64,000 nt of DNA from JAAOII01 sp965207705 (GTDB lineage: Bacteria; Pseudomonadota; Gammaproteobacteria; CBDBNL01; JAAOII01): positions 124,001 through 188,000 of the forward strand of contig OZ242292.1 of NCBI GenBank assembly GCA_965207705.1, given 5' to 3'. Below the pieces are notes generated by a model. That model made no database searches, was not told the DNA's origin, and saw only the letters and a list, made by a program, of their open reading frames with translations. Positions 46,901 to 54,616 of the stretch are shown piece by piece. A program made the translations under genes and the position numbers. Each line of letters starts with the position of its first letter. The first letter of the stretch is position 1.

Positions 46901-46998
46901 TGCGCATAAAAGAAGAGAAGAGATAGGCGATTCTTACTTATAAGTTCTCTAAACTCATCTAAGGTTATCTTCTTTTTTGTTTTTTGTTCTCTATTCAT
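43987..46998 (-). CDS. Large helical protein of unknown function, copy 1 of a two-gene cassette
   Basis: This protein is 1003 aa, apparently all alpha-helical and soluble, with an N-terminal Trp-rich element (ENWLVWLWDNGFLDTI) and repeats suggestive of a HEAT/ARM-like solenoid. No nuclease, helicase or P-loop motif is seen. It is clearly paralogous over its whole length to the protein at 49549-52644. Conserved blocks include APITEEKFAELSIVEIVDKL, then SVRGRTFMAFI, and FLSGGPAWDIFF through the following LAIARHLALVF segment. Its start overlaps the end of the small gene by 8 bases, so the two are co-translated. Confidence 0.85.
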   Translation of the reverse strand: MNREQKTKKKITLDEFRELISKNRLSLLFFYAQKADENWLVWLWDNGFLDTIIKVAQHEEDKFSVLAELGYLRRMVEVVPEEVAAILRNIIKEIPDGIHNTNIITCLLDMTSVLPAPSLELVLDDIYAKKWISYINKKRYTFMMPNYGQMLKTLAKAKRYKCLLTLATNLMMVVDKKEVKQQTEIFTSISFPFYYRRLSEDNIWKILTDIEEEQAIEQALDLATNTMANIIKIRDKSSKKGTFKYHHSYEFETFDFFTLKLDNIETWRSEQEQVKLVVLIKLLFESLINKHPEKASMYYKKYIGDYETKNPRLPDTRVMWRLRLCLLSMSPKVFSNKLKGYFSRLFAANHYYDIMGGAEYGTALHKCFPHLSKKYQREYFNQMVEYFTSLAKNKPDEEKIYLFSGSRLLSMISEQLSPNEMEYAKEYGLSIKPHYEPAPMIQPATARFTGHSAPITEEKFAELSIVEIVDKLCNDWRPDNLTNNYPYHFDDSPVIDKLGVAHLLKKDISKRLKNYINESERFFEPENMDALYTDSYLEGVSKTIQEKRKAGSHDLLDIDWGNVLGLCINIIDASENGIIKEDEEISRVNGITFITKWKSIYLEIATLLEVMLSKKSGEGERIDVLEYRGEILKILNFLLRYPDPPPEFVQTDPFSLAINSVRGRTFMAFIYFMDLDIRNNINNKHRMVADDFKTLYEDVLTQEQSRAVMFLFGYYFNYVYTWDKKWAKQLLPQVFSKEYSKNILYTAAWEGFLSGGPAWDIFFNPEIQELYQRGLKLSGTDYPEQKHHEDPQLAIARHLALVFVYKPQQFDTKHKLFKQLWTGNKVKEQTHFINFIGRVFISNSNQDAYNSIKKDPLFKQQLINLWDWVIQHCNNPKVLAEFGYWIPLDGELFDKEIVAKQLMKTIEKTDGTLSGKIIDEVIVELAKAAPQDTLKIIDFALLGKGIDSDPIGSRIIQEGNYKPWKEAIRATSKQKGITKAHTSTLIRELLDRDNAYVDLMDLL

Positions 46999-47623
46999 TG
47001 TTATCAGTTCTCTTTTTTGGTACTATATCTCCTATATCAGTATTTTCAATGTCAATAACTTCTTTGTCTCGTTGCCTAATTGCTTTCAGCATAATCTTTA
47101 TAAACTCATCTAAAATCTTACGAAGTTCTTTCAAATTTGAACATGTTTGAGGAAAGTTATGATGTGCTCTCTTTGTAAATTTTTTATATAAATCTGTAAT
47201 AACCTCCGAATAATAATGATAGTTTGGAAAGTCAGAATTAGATGGATCTTCAAGAAGTGTTTTCTTAAACTGTTTCTTATTTGGGACATCTGGGTTATTA
47301 CCCATATCTAAGATCTCAACTTCTGAGTTATTATGCATACTTGATTTATGGATAGTATAATTAATATCTTTATCACTTTCAAAAGGATATAGTATTTCGC
47401 GTAAAGAATGTGCTGCCTGAGCAAGAATATCAGGGTTCTCTCCACATTCTCTCCTTATAGCAAAAATAGCTCCTTCTAACATACGGGATGCTTTTATACC
47501 TTTAACCTTAACACCATAGTGAGGATAGAAATTATCTAAAGCAATCATAAGTTCTATCTCGTCTTCACTTAGTGAAACCTTCTCTAATATAGTAGTATTA
47601 TTGGATGGCAATTCATCTTTCAT
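46991..47623 (-). CDS. Small partner of the two-gene cassette, copy 1
   Basis: This protein is 210 aa and helical. It shares with the protein at 52644-53255 the elements KASRMLEGA, then AAHSLREILYP, and the Tyr-x-Lys segment ending AHH. The conserved Arg and His pairs are reminiscent of HEPN-type domains, but the exact RxxxxH motif is not clear, so this is only a hint. It is the first gene of the pair; a perfect 18-bp palindrome lies 10 bases before its ATG. Confidence 0.8.
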   Translation of the reverse strand: MKDELPSNNTTILEKVSLSEDEIELMIALDNFYPHYGVKVKGIKASRMLEGAIFAIRRECGENPDILAQAAHSLREILYPFESDKDINYTIHKSSMHNNSEVEILDMGNNPDVPNKKQFKKTLLEDPSNSDFPNYHYYSEVITDLYKKFTKRAHHNFPQTCSNLKELRKILDEFIKIMLKAIRQRDKEVIDIENTDIGDIVPKKRTDNNE

Positions 47624-47632
47624 TTTTATAAC

Positions 47633-47650
47633 TAATGTAAATTTACATTA
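47633..47650. promoter_or_regulatory. Perfect 18-bp palindrome in front of cassette copy 1
   Basis: TAATGTAAA followed directly by its complement TTTACATTA. It lies 10 bases upstream of the small gene and overlaps the expected ribosome binding or promoter region, the position of an operator. Confidence 0.5.
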
Positions 47651-47720
47651 TTAATTTATTGCGACGCCACATTCCCATTATACTGGTATTAATAAATAAG
47701 TCAATATTTTTTGAATATTA

Positions 47721-47849
47721 GAATCCTAATCGGCAAAGGAGGAATGTGCGGAAATGTTTATCCGCATCACCCCGCTCCCTAACTCTCAATGAAACCCAAA
47801 TCGGCTAAGCACTAGATAAACTGGAAAGAGCATTTGCTGCTGTTAGTTA
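47721..47849 (+). pseudogene. Decayed copy of the aminotransferase 3' end (copy B)
   Basis: The stretch from CCTAATCGGCAAAGGAGGAA to CTGCTGTTAGTTAA aligns base by base with 41052-41178 of the intact aminotransferase, with substitutions, an indel near 47757 and an in-frame stop (GGCTAAGCA). It is in the same orientation. It marks the boundary between cassette copy 1 and the next module. The remaining bases of the 350-base gap (47624-47970) hold the palindrome and a promoter-like TATAAT at 47897. Confidence 0.9.
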
Positions 47850-47970
47850 ATAATGTGGGGGTATTTGGGGAGAATAATTATTATTTCAGCGTACAATATA
47901 ATTATGATATTAAGCAGTTATGCAGTAATCTATATCTTAAAGTGCAATAAAATTATTAAAGAGATTAGAT

Positions 47971-48798
47971 ATGGTAGATAAAAAAATACGTTTTTCTATT
48001 ACAACAATTTCACTAGAACTACAAGAAGAATTAAAAACAAATAATTATTCTAGTATTCCAACAGAAGGATATATCGAAAATAATAAAGAGGCAAGAAAAG
48101 CAACTTCTTATGAAGTTTATGAAAATACCGATAATTTTCTTTGCATCGCTATTAGAAAAGGAGAAGGCAGACCCTTAGCACCAGAAGTATATAATATAGA
48201 AAGGAATAAAAATGAGAAGAACCGTCGCACTGAGGAACAAATAGAAATGAATCAGGAGATGTTTGTAATGATAGATGTTAATAATGATCAATTATATTTA
48301 TCAGATTTTGACATGAAACATAAAGTTTCCAAATGGTTAAGCAGAGAATTAAATCAAAAAGTTACTATAAAAAGTATTATAGACGTTGATAAAGCTCTCG
48401 ATGGCTTTAAAGTAATAAATGAAGTTCATTTTTCAGAACATATAGATCCAAGAAATAATGAAATGTTTAGAAAAGACCTTTTACATGGACTGATTAATCA
48501 AGAAGAGATAGGTGGTTATAGCGAGGATATAAATAACTATAAATTAATTATCAAGTTAAGTCACACTAGTAATAATCCTAAACTTAAGGAACGGCTGCAA
48601 AAAATAATGAAAAAAGTTCGTAGCCCCCGTTCTCCTTATAAATTACAGGTGTCAGGAAGCACTGATGAAAATCTTGAAAGAGTTTTAAATATGAAAGAAG
48701 CGGTGGATAAAATTCCTTTAGAATGCTCCACTGGTAAGAATAATTTTTTTGATGTAAAGGAAGTTTTTAGCAAGTTGAAGGATGCAATTAATAGATAG
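47971..48798 (+). CDS. Soluble unknown protein of a two-gene module
   Basis: This protein is 275 aa, charged and without a membrane segment. The segment EQIEMNQEMFVMIDVNNDQLYLSDF in the middle looks like a beta-sheet domain. No catalytic motif is recognised. GAGATT lies before the ATG. It overlaps the membrane protein gene by 17 bases, the typical layout of a cytoplasmic sensor with a membrane effector, but that role is inference. Confidence 0.75.
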   Translation: MVDKKIRFSITTISLELQEELKTNNYSSIPTEGYIENNKEARKATSYEVYENTDNFLCIAIRKGEGRPLAPEVYNIERNKNEKNRRTEEQIEMNQEMFVMIDVNNDQLYLSDFDMKHKVSKWLSRELNQKVTIKSIIDVDKALDGFKVINEVHFSEHIDPRNNEMFRKDLLHGLINQEEIGGYSEDINNYKLIIKLSHTSNNPKLKERLQKIMKKVRSPRSPYKLQVSGSTDENLERVLNMKEAVDKIPLECSTGKNNFFDVKEVFSKLKDAINR

Positions 48799-49315
48799 AT
48801 ACCCATGGGGAGTATTCTCTTGCTTAGTCGCTCCTTCTTATCTACTCCAATTAATTTTAAATATACATATCAGTGAAGGATTTATTGCAGCATTATTAAC
48901 AACTTTTTCTATTATATCTGCTTTCTACTTGAGTATTTTTACTTTTTTTACCTCTTCTAAATATTTATCTACTTTACGTCAAATACAAGATCCTAAGTGT
49001 AACTCAAGGACATTACTGCATACTCTAATGGCACTATTTAAAACTAGAATTCATTGTCTTTTATATACAATAATCTATATTATTATTTTATATATCATCT
49101 TTATTAATAAGGACAACGGAGTGTTTAGGTATTTATCAATTAACAGTAATGCCGATTATAAGAATATAATGTTCTATTTCTCTCCATTTAGTGTGCTATG
49201 GGGCTTAACAATATACAACATATTGTATATCATGAGTTCTATCACAATTTTTATAAAAATTTTTCTTAAGTCCGTTCCTAGGACAAGTAAAAAGAAAATC
49301 AAAAAATATTTATAA
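48782..49315 (+). CDS. Membrane protein with four predicted helices, partner of the preceding gene
   Basis: This protein is 177 aa. Hydrophobic segments lie at about residues 10-28, 32-57, 89-109 and 130-165, with a basic tail (RTSKKKIKKYL). No family is recognised. It starts inside the preceding gene. The two-gene module occupies exactly the 1.6 kb between the two decayed aminotransferase ends. Confidence 0.75.
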   Translation: MQLIDRYPWGVFSCLVAPSYLLQLILNIHISEGFIAALLTTFSIISAFYLSIFTFFTSSKYLSTLRQIQDPKCNSRTLLHTLMALFKTRIHCLLYTIIYIIILYIIFINKDNGVFRYLSINSNADYKNIMFYFSPFSVLWGLTIYNILYIMSSITIFIKIFLKSVPRTSKKKIKKYL

Positions 49316-49430
49316 ACCCAAATAATTTTTAACCACCCATCCTGTTTAATTTATTACACTGAGTATTACAATTTAATAATGAGTGGGCTGGATAATACAG
49401 CAAAAAGATATAAGCTAGTAAGTTAAGTGT

Positions 49431-49530
49431 GTGGCAATTTAACCCATATCCCCACCCTAACCGTCAATGAAACCCAAATAGGTAAAGCACTAGATAAGTT
49501 AGAAAGAGCGTTGCTGCTGTTAGTTCATAA
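49431..49530 (+). pseudogene. Decayed copy of the aminotransferase 3' end (copy C)
   Basis: The region from about 49431 to 49530 matches 41081-41180, with CTAACCGTCAATGAAACCCA kept intact and several changes. It shares with copy B the variants ACTAGATAA, GAAAGAGC and CTGCTGTTAGTT that the intact gene lacks. B and C therefore share an ancestor different from the local gene, for example the 3' end from another strain. Confidence 0.88.
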
Positions 49531-49548
49531 CTACTATATCGCCTAAAC

Positions 49549-52500
49549 TTACTTTATAAATTTTTTTAACGGGCGAAAAGGATTACCTCTGTTTTCAATG
49601 AGTTCACTAATTAAATTATCTGCTTTTTCCTTGACCTCTATTTTTATCGCGGGATTATTATAAATCTCCTCAAATGTTTTCGTCCACATACTGGCATCAA
49701 TATATATCTTAAATCCACCTATTTCATCATTCGTAGCATCTCCCAAAAGACATGATCGGATAATTTGTAGTGCCTCTATAGGGTACTTATTTGCAAGTTT
49801 AGCAACCACGATGTGTAAATCATACCAAGATAAATCTCCACTTGTTTTTTCTACAGTTTTCACCAATGTACTAGCTAACCATTTATCTTCAAATATATTA
49901 TCCTCTGTGCTAAGCCAATTACCAAACTCAACAAATGGTTCGCTATGCTTACAGTTTTTAAGCATCCAATCCCAGAATTTACAGAGTTTTTCCTTGACTT
50001 CAGGGGTATCTTGAAGAAAGTCCCTTTTTCGTTTATTATCAGGCGATTTTCCCTTGTTAGATATAAACTCCCTACCTATATACCTTATGAATTCTGAATA
50101 TCTTTTGAGATTATTACTTTCCAAAAAAGCTTTAAATAGTCGGTGGTCAAATCCAAAATCTTCATAAAAAACAACAAAAGCCCAAGCAATACGTTTAGCA
50201 ATTAACTCATCAGGATCTCGGAAGTGTTTTCCCAGAGGGTAATCCACCTCTTTTAATTGTGCCCCTCTAAAATAAATCCCTTGTATTTTACTCTCAAAGA
50301 ATATTTTATCAATAAAAGGACCTGACAAGAAACCTTCCCAAACTGCAGCATATAGATGCTTCTTTTTATTCTCCATACTAAACATAAGATTGATATTACT
50401 CAACAAAAATTCTCTATCCCAATAGTAAATGACATTAATATAACGACCAAAAAGAAACATTACAGACCGATTATGTTCTTCCTTTATAGCTTTCTTATAT
50501 AACGTTCTAATCTCTTCTCTTATATCATCACTCATATAAGTTCTCTTCATAGTAATATCCATCTGAATAAAACTGATAAGCACTTCAAGAACACATCCAC
50601 GAATACCCCTAACTGGTGTAGCATAGAGAGGATCAATTTTATTAGTATCAAGAGTAAATTCAGATGAATTATTTGTAATAATTTCTGCTATAGGATCTTC
50701 ATCCATAAGAAAATCATTCAACAGACGCAATATTTTAGTGTGGTATTTTGATAGATCAACTACACTCTCTTCATTTCTAACAGAAAAAATACTTCGCAAA
50801 AAATCTAAAGTGTTTAGAATTAGACCCTTATATTCTAAAGCCCCATTAGTCACATAATAGCTAGTTATCACCTGCTTTTTCTTTAGAGGTTCTTGTATAT
50901 CAAAATCTTTAATAGAATAGCATAATTCAATTACTGGAGCCCAATCACATTCTAATGCCAATAACGGTGTTTTTAATATTGTTGCTCTCAACCCCAAAAG
51001 ATATGCAGACGTATAAAACAAATCAATCTTTTCTGGCGCAAAAAAACTATTTGCTTCATTTATGTATTCTTGTAATCGTTTAGGCATATTTTTTTCTAAT
51101 AAATTACTGACTCCTCCTTCATTTATAAAAGAACCTTCATCAGAAATTTTATATTTATCATGAAGTGCCTTCAGAGACCATTCATTACATAGTTTGGCAA
51201 CTATATCAGAAATAGAAAGTTTAGCAAATAATTCTTCAGTTATAGGTCCTCGGGTAACTGTCCATTTAGCATCCCACGTTTTTACAATTGGGTCTGGTTC
51301 ATAATTAGAAATTATTTTTAGTCCTATTTCTTTCATTTCTTGTTTTTGCTCATCTGTGATAAGAGAAGCAATCATAGATATAATGGGAGATAATATATGT
51401 CTATGATGTTCCTTAGAGATATAGCCGCTCTTTTTTTCTTCCTCTGTTATATCCTTTTCAGATTTTGCACCACCAATCAATGATGAAAAGTAACTTAAAA
51501 ACTTATTTACATAATTAGTTTGATAATCCTGTGACAGATAACCAAAACATTTCTTTAGAGTTTTTTTATACTCAGTTCCGGCCGAAATATCGTAATAATA
51601 CTCAACTTTAAATAAACGCCAGAATAACTTTTGTAATTTATCTTGGAAAAAATTAGGCGCCAAACTAAGAATAAAAAGTCGCAAATGCCACATGGTTTGA
51701 TTATCAGGTAATCTTGCCTGAGGGTCATCAAAATCACCAATATACTTTTCATAATAAGCTAGTGCATCTTCTTTTGACACAGAACTTTCATCAAATAATT
51801 TTCTTGCTAAAGAAACAATTATGGCACCTATTCTAATTTGATTATTTTCGTTTCTCCAGCTGTCTACAGAATCTATTTCTAGTTCAAAAAAATCAGAAGT
51901 AATAAAATTATAGTTATCACAAATTGGAAATGTTTTTTCAGCATAAGATTTATCACTCAGTTTAATGATGTTCCTCATTACTTTGGTAGTTAAATCAAAT
52001 GTATGTTCTACATAATTATTAGGGATCTTTATCAGAGATTGAAAAATTCCTGTCGCTGCTAAGTCGCCATAGCAAAAAGCATCATCTGATGGTAAATCTT
52101 TATATTGTTTTTTAATTTCTTCTTTTTTCTTCACTTTCAATAATTTCTCCGCTAAGCGCAATAGTTCTTTATTATATTTAGCATCGGCTAGTATTTTAAA
52201 AATACTCTCAAAGCGTATAGAAGAAATAGAATGATCATCATTGCTAAAAAGTGGTATCCATTTCGTAGAATAAATTGCTTCTAATAGAATGGATAACTGA
52301 GCAGGAGGAATTTTAGTGCAAATTTCTAATATACCCATAAATACCTCATATCTGATATTATTTTTAGGAATTTCAGCAATAATTTTCACTAAAATATCAG
52401 TAACATTATCAGGTTCTACCTTAGACATCCTTACGAGATAACTCATTTCTGGTAAGTCATATCTTGTCTTCTCAGTCTCTTTTGCTTCCTTAGCGATTAC

Positions 52501-52644
52501 ATTCAGAAATCCTTTTTTATATAACCAATTTAACCAACGTCTATCCGCTTTTAAGAAAACATAAGAGCGAGTGGTTAAGTTTTGATTAATTAAAGTATTT
52601 AATTGTTTCTTAACAAAATAGCGATTAAAAAATTTATATATCAT
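49549..52644 (-). CDS. Large helical protein of unknown function, copy 2 of the two-gene cassette
   Basis: This protein is 1031 aa and a full-length paralogue of the protein at 43987-46998. The two align from the RRWLNWLYKKGFLNVI element through GPITEELFAKLSISDIV and the FLSGPFIDKIFF block to the C-terminus. Overall identity looks low to moderate by eye, so the duplication is old or the two copies came separately. No known enzymatic motif is visible. It overlaps the small gene as TAATG. Confidence 0.85.
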   Translation of the reverse strand: MIYKFFNRYFVKKQLNTLINQNLTTRSYVFLKADRRWLNWLYKKGFLNVIAKEAKETEKTRYDLPEMSYLVRMSKVEPDNVTDILVKIIAEIPKNNIRYEVFMGILEICTKIPPAQLSILLEAIYSTKWIPLFSNDDHSISSIRFESIFKILADAKYNKELLRLAEKLLKVKKKEEIKKQYKDLPSDDAFCYGDLAATGIFQSLIKIPNNYVEHTFDLTTKVMRNIIKLSDKSYAEKTFPICDNYNFITSDFFELEIDSVDSWRNENNQIRIGAIIVSLARKLFDESSVSKEDALAYYEKYIGDFDDPQARLPDNQTMWHLRLFILSLAPNFFQDKLQKLFWRLFKVEYYYDISAGTEYKKTLKKCFGYLSQDYQTNYVNKFLSYFSSLIGGAKSEKDITEEEKKSGYISKEHHRHILSPIISMIASLITDEQKQEMKEIGLKIISNYEPDPIVKTWDAKWTVTRGPITEELFAKLSISDIVAKLCNEWSLKALHDKYKISDEGSFINEGGVSNLLEKNMPKRLQEYINEANSFFAPEKIDLFYTSAYLLGLRATILKTPLLALECDWAPVIELCYSIKDFDIQEPLKKKQVITSYYVTNGALEYKGLILNTLDFLRSIFSVRNEESVVDLSKYHTKILRLLNDFLMDEDPIAEIITNNSSEFTLDTNKIDPLYATPVRGIRGCVLEVLISFIQMDITMKRTYMSDDIREEIRTLYKKAIKEEHNRSVMFLFGRYINVIYYWDREFLLSNINLMFSMENKKKHLYAAVWEGFLSGPFIDKIFFESKIQGIYFRGAQLKEVDYPLGKHFRDPDELIAKRIAWAFVVFYEDFGFDHRLFKAFLESNNLKRYSEFIRYIGREFISNKGKSPDNKRKRDFLQDTPEVKEKLCKFWDWMLKNCKHSEPFVEFGNWLSTEDNIFEDKWLASTLVKTVEKTSGDLSWYDLHIVVAKLANKYPIEALQIIRSCLLGDATNDEIGGFKIYIDASMWTKTFEEIYNNPAIKIEVKEKADNLISELIENRGNPFRPLKKFIK

Positions 52645-53255
52645 TAATTTATTCCCATAATTTTAAGGAATGGTTTAGGAGGTCCTTTATCTATTATAGA
52701 TTCAACCAATTTATCAGATTCAAGCTGCTTAATTTTAGATTCTTTTAACCTTAATGGATCTGGTCTTGTTATATCAAGCATCAAATTAACAAAACTTTCC
52801 ATAACCATAAAGAATTCTTGCAAATGATCATCTGTTTTCCAAGGTGAGTGGTGTGCAATATCGGATAATTTAGAATATATACTATCCATCTCTTTTGTTA
52901 TCTTCTCCGCACCATATTTAGGAAATTCTTCACCCACTATTTTACGAATTTGAAAGGGTTCTAAATCTTCATTATTTTTACGATCATCCCGAAACTCACT
53001 GTCATTTCCAGCCAACAAAGGATATAATATTTCCCTTAAAGAATGAGCAGCATAAAAAAATTTTTCAGGATTATTTGAATTGTATAAAATATCAATTACC
53101 CCTTCTAACATATCGGAAGCTTTACTATCTCTAATGCCATAATAATCATAAAACTTATCTATGTAGAGTTTTAATTCATTTGTTTTAGAGATTAACTCAT
53201 CAAACTTTAATTGACGATTAGGCATTAATAACCTAATATATTTCTTAATTATCAT
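52644..53255 (-). CDS. Small partner of the two-gene cassette, copy 2
   Basis: This protein is 203 aa; a second ATG ten codons in (53225) may be the true start, since homology to copy 1 begins after it. It carries the same elements KASDMLEGV, then AAHSLREILYPL and SKLSDIAHH. It overlaps the large gene by one base, so the pair is one translational unit. No palindrome like that of copy 1 is seen upstream. Confidence 0.8.
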   Translation of the reverse strand: MIIKKYIRLLMPNRQLKFDELISKTNELKLYIDKFYDYYGIRDSKASDMLEGVIDILYNSNNPEKFFYAAHSLREILYPLLAGNDSEFRDDRKNNEDLEPFQIRKIVGEEFPKYGAEKITKEMDSIYSKLSDIAHHSPWKTDDHLQEFFMVMESFVNLMLDITRPDPLRLKESKIKQLESDKLVESIIDKGPPKPFLKIMGIN

Positions 53256-53405
53256 CGTTCATTTTTATCTATATATTTATGTATGACTATAGCAAGTTCA
53301 CTCGTAAGCTCACCACATAAGTCAATATATATGGCTATTGAAAGATAATTCAATAGTTTTTTCATAACTTTTTTATCTTTTATTGATATATCTCTATCTA
53401 CAGAA

Positions 53406-53570
53406 GTGCTACACTTTTGTAAATATGAAGCAACAAAAAGCCCCTATAATATAATTGAAACACTTATTGAGTGCTTATCGCTACTACTATGTAATGATAT
53501 ATTGAGCAATGATAAAACCATAAATATTACAAACATGATAATGAAAATTCTAGGAAATAAATTATGCTGA
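53406..53570 (+). CDS. Possible small ORF overlapping the zinc-ribbon gene
   Basis: A GTG-started frame of 54 codons ends 7 bases inside the next gene, an arrangement often seen with coupled genes. It is rich in Ile, Leu and Asn and has no recognised motif; no SD is visible. The rest of the gap 53256-53563 shows nothing. Confidence 0.22.
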   Translation: MLHFCKYEATKSPYNIIETLIECLSLLLCNDILSNDKTINITNMIMKILGNKLC

Positions 53571-54373
53571 AATGGATGTTTACAGGAACCTGTGAATACT
53601 GTGGCAAAGAAGAAGATATATTATCATCACCACATAAAGAATGCCTTAGGTTATTCAATAAAGAAAGGGATGAAATTCATGATATGATTACAGAATATTT
53701 TGAAGACCACCAAGAATATGATATTCATTCAAAATTAGCCGTAATCCTTAACAATAGTAACATTCATCAAAGTATAAAAAATAAATTTTCTATAAAGGTT
53801 TGGAAACATATTGTTAATGTGGCGCTGAAAGACCTAACAATTACAGAAAGAGAAGATAAGGAATTAGAATTAATTATCACCGCACTTAACATAAACCCTG
53901 ATGATAATAGGTATAGAAAAGGATTGAAAAAAATACACCAATCCAGAATACTAAGGGTAATTTCAGAAGGCAAACTTCCTAATGGAAGTTCAGAAAACAC
54001 ATCCCCTTTTCTCTTACAAAAAGGGGAAATAATTATTTACTTGCGCAACAATGTTCAATTAAAAAGAAAAGAAAAAAACATTCAATACGAAGGAGTACTA
54101 TTCTTAAGCAGAAAAAAAAGGCATGTAACAGAAAAATATGCTCTTATAGATACAGGATATTTTGGAGTTACTAATAAGTTTGTATACTTTAAAGGGCTGG
54201 ATAAAGCAATTAAAATTAAATTAAATTCAATAGTATCTACTACTGCCAACCCTGATGGTATCTTTCCTCCTAGTATTTTAATACAAAAAAGTGAGCTTTC
54301 TAATGCATATAAATTTACCATTGAAGATGGTTTGTTTGTACATAAGCTTATTGATAGTTTGAACAGATTTTGA
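53564..54373 (+). CDS. Zinc-ribbon protein with a possible PH-like C-terminal domain, unknown
   Basis: This protein is 269 aa. The N-terminus has CEYCGKEE with a second H/C pair (HKEC at 24-27), a treble-clef or zinc-ribbon type site. The middle is helical (residues 30-130). The C-terminal 90 residues (LIDTGYFGVTNKFVYFKGL) resemble the beta-rich PH-like domains that often carry a TN-x-F-x-F pattern. The function is unknown; the position in front of the helicase-methylase operon suggests a defence-linked role. Confidence 0.65.
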   Translation: MLKWMFTGTCEYCGKEEDILSSPHKECLRLFNKERDEIHDMITEYFEDHQEYDIHSKLAVILNNSNIHQSIKNKFSIKVWKHIVNVALKDLTITEREDKELELIITALNINPDDNRYRKGLKKIHQSRILRVISEGKLPNGSSENTSPFLLQKGEIIIYLRNNVQLKRKEKNIQYEGVLFLSRKKRHVTEKYALIDTGYFGVTNKFVYFKGLDKAIKIKLNSIVSTTANPDGIFPPSILIQKSELSNAYKFTIEDGLFVHKLIDSLNRF

Positions 54374-54480
54374 TATAACTCACACTTTATACTTGAAATA
54401 AATTCTTACGCTAGCATCCAATCCCAAAAGATTTTAAGGTAAAATAACCTCCATAAATTAAATACACATAAGTTATAACT

Positions 54481-54537
54481 ATGAATTCTCCTTCTAATAA
54501 GCTTAATAACATTGAATCCTATAAGCATGGATGCTAA
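54481..54537 (+). CDS. Possible 18-codon upstream ORF
   Basis: An ATG frame of 18 residues ends inside the next small frame (stop at 54535-54537, next ATG at 54527). It could be a leader peptide or a chance frame. Confidence 0.2.
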   Translation: MNSPSNKLNNIESYKHGC

Positions 54538-54616
54538 GCGTGAAAATACTCCGCCAGCAGGCAACACCAGTGAGGATAATGCCTCTCAAACAAATAGCAA
54601 AACCTCGCCCGCATGA
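54527..54616 (+). CDS. Possible 29-aa ORF coupled to the PLD-helicase gene
   Basis: The frame encodes a hydrophilic peptide rich in Asn, Ser, Thr and Pro, and ends in ATGA overlap with the helicase start. The overlap favours either a real coupled leader ORF or the remaining tail of a lost upstream gene. Confidence 0.35.
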   Translation: MDAKRENTPPAGNTSEDNASQTNSKTSPA

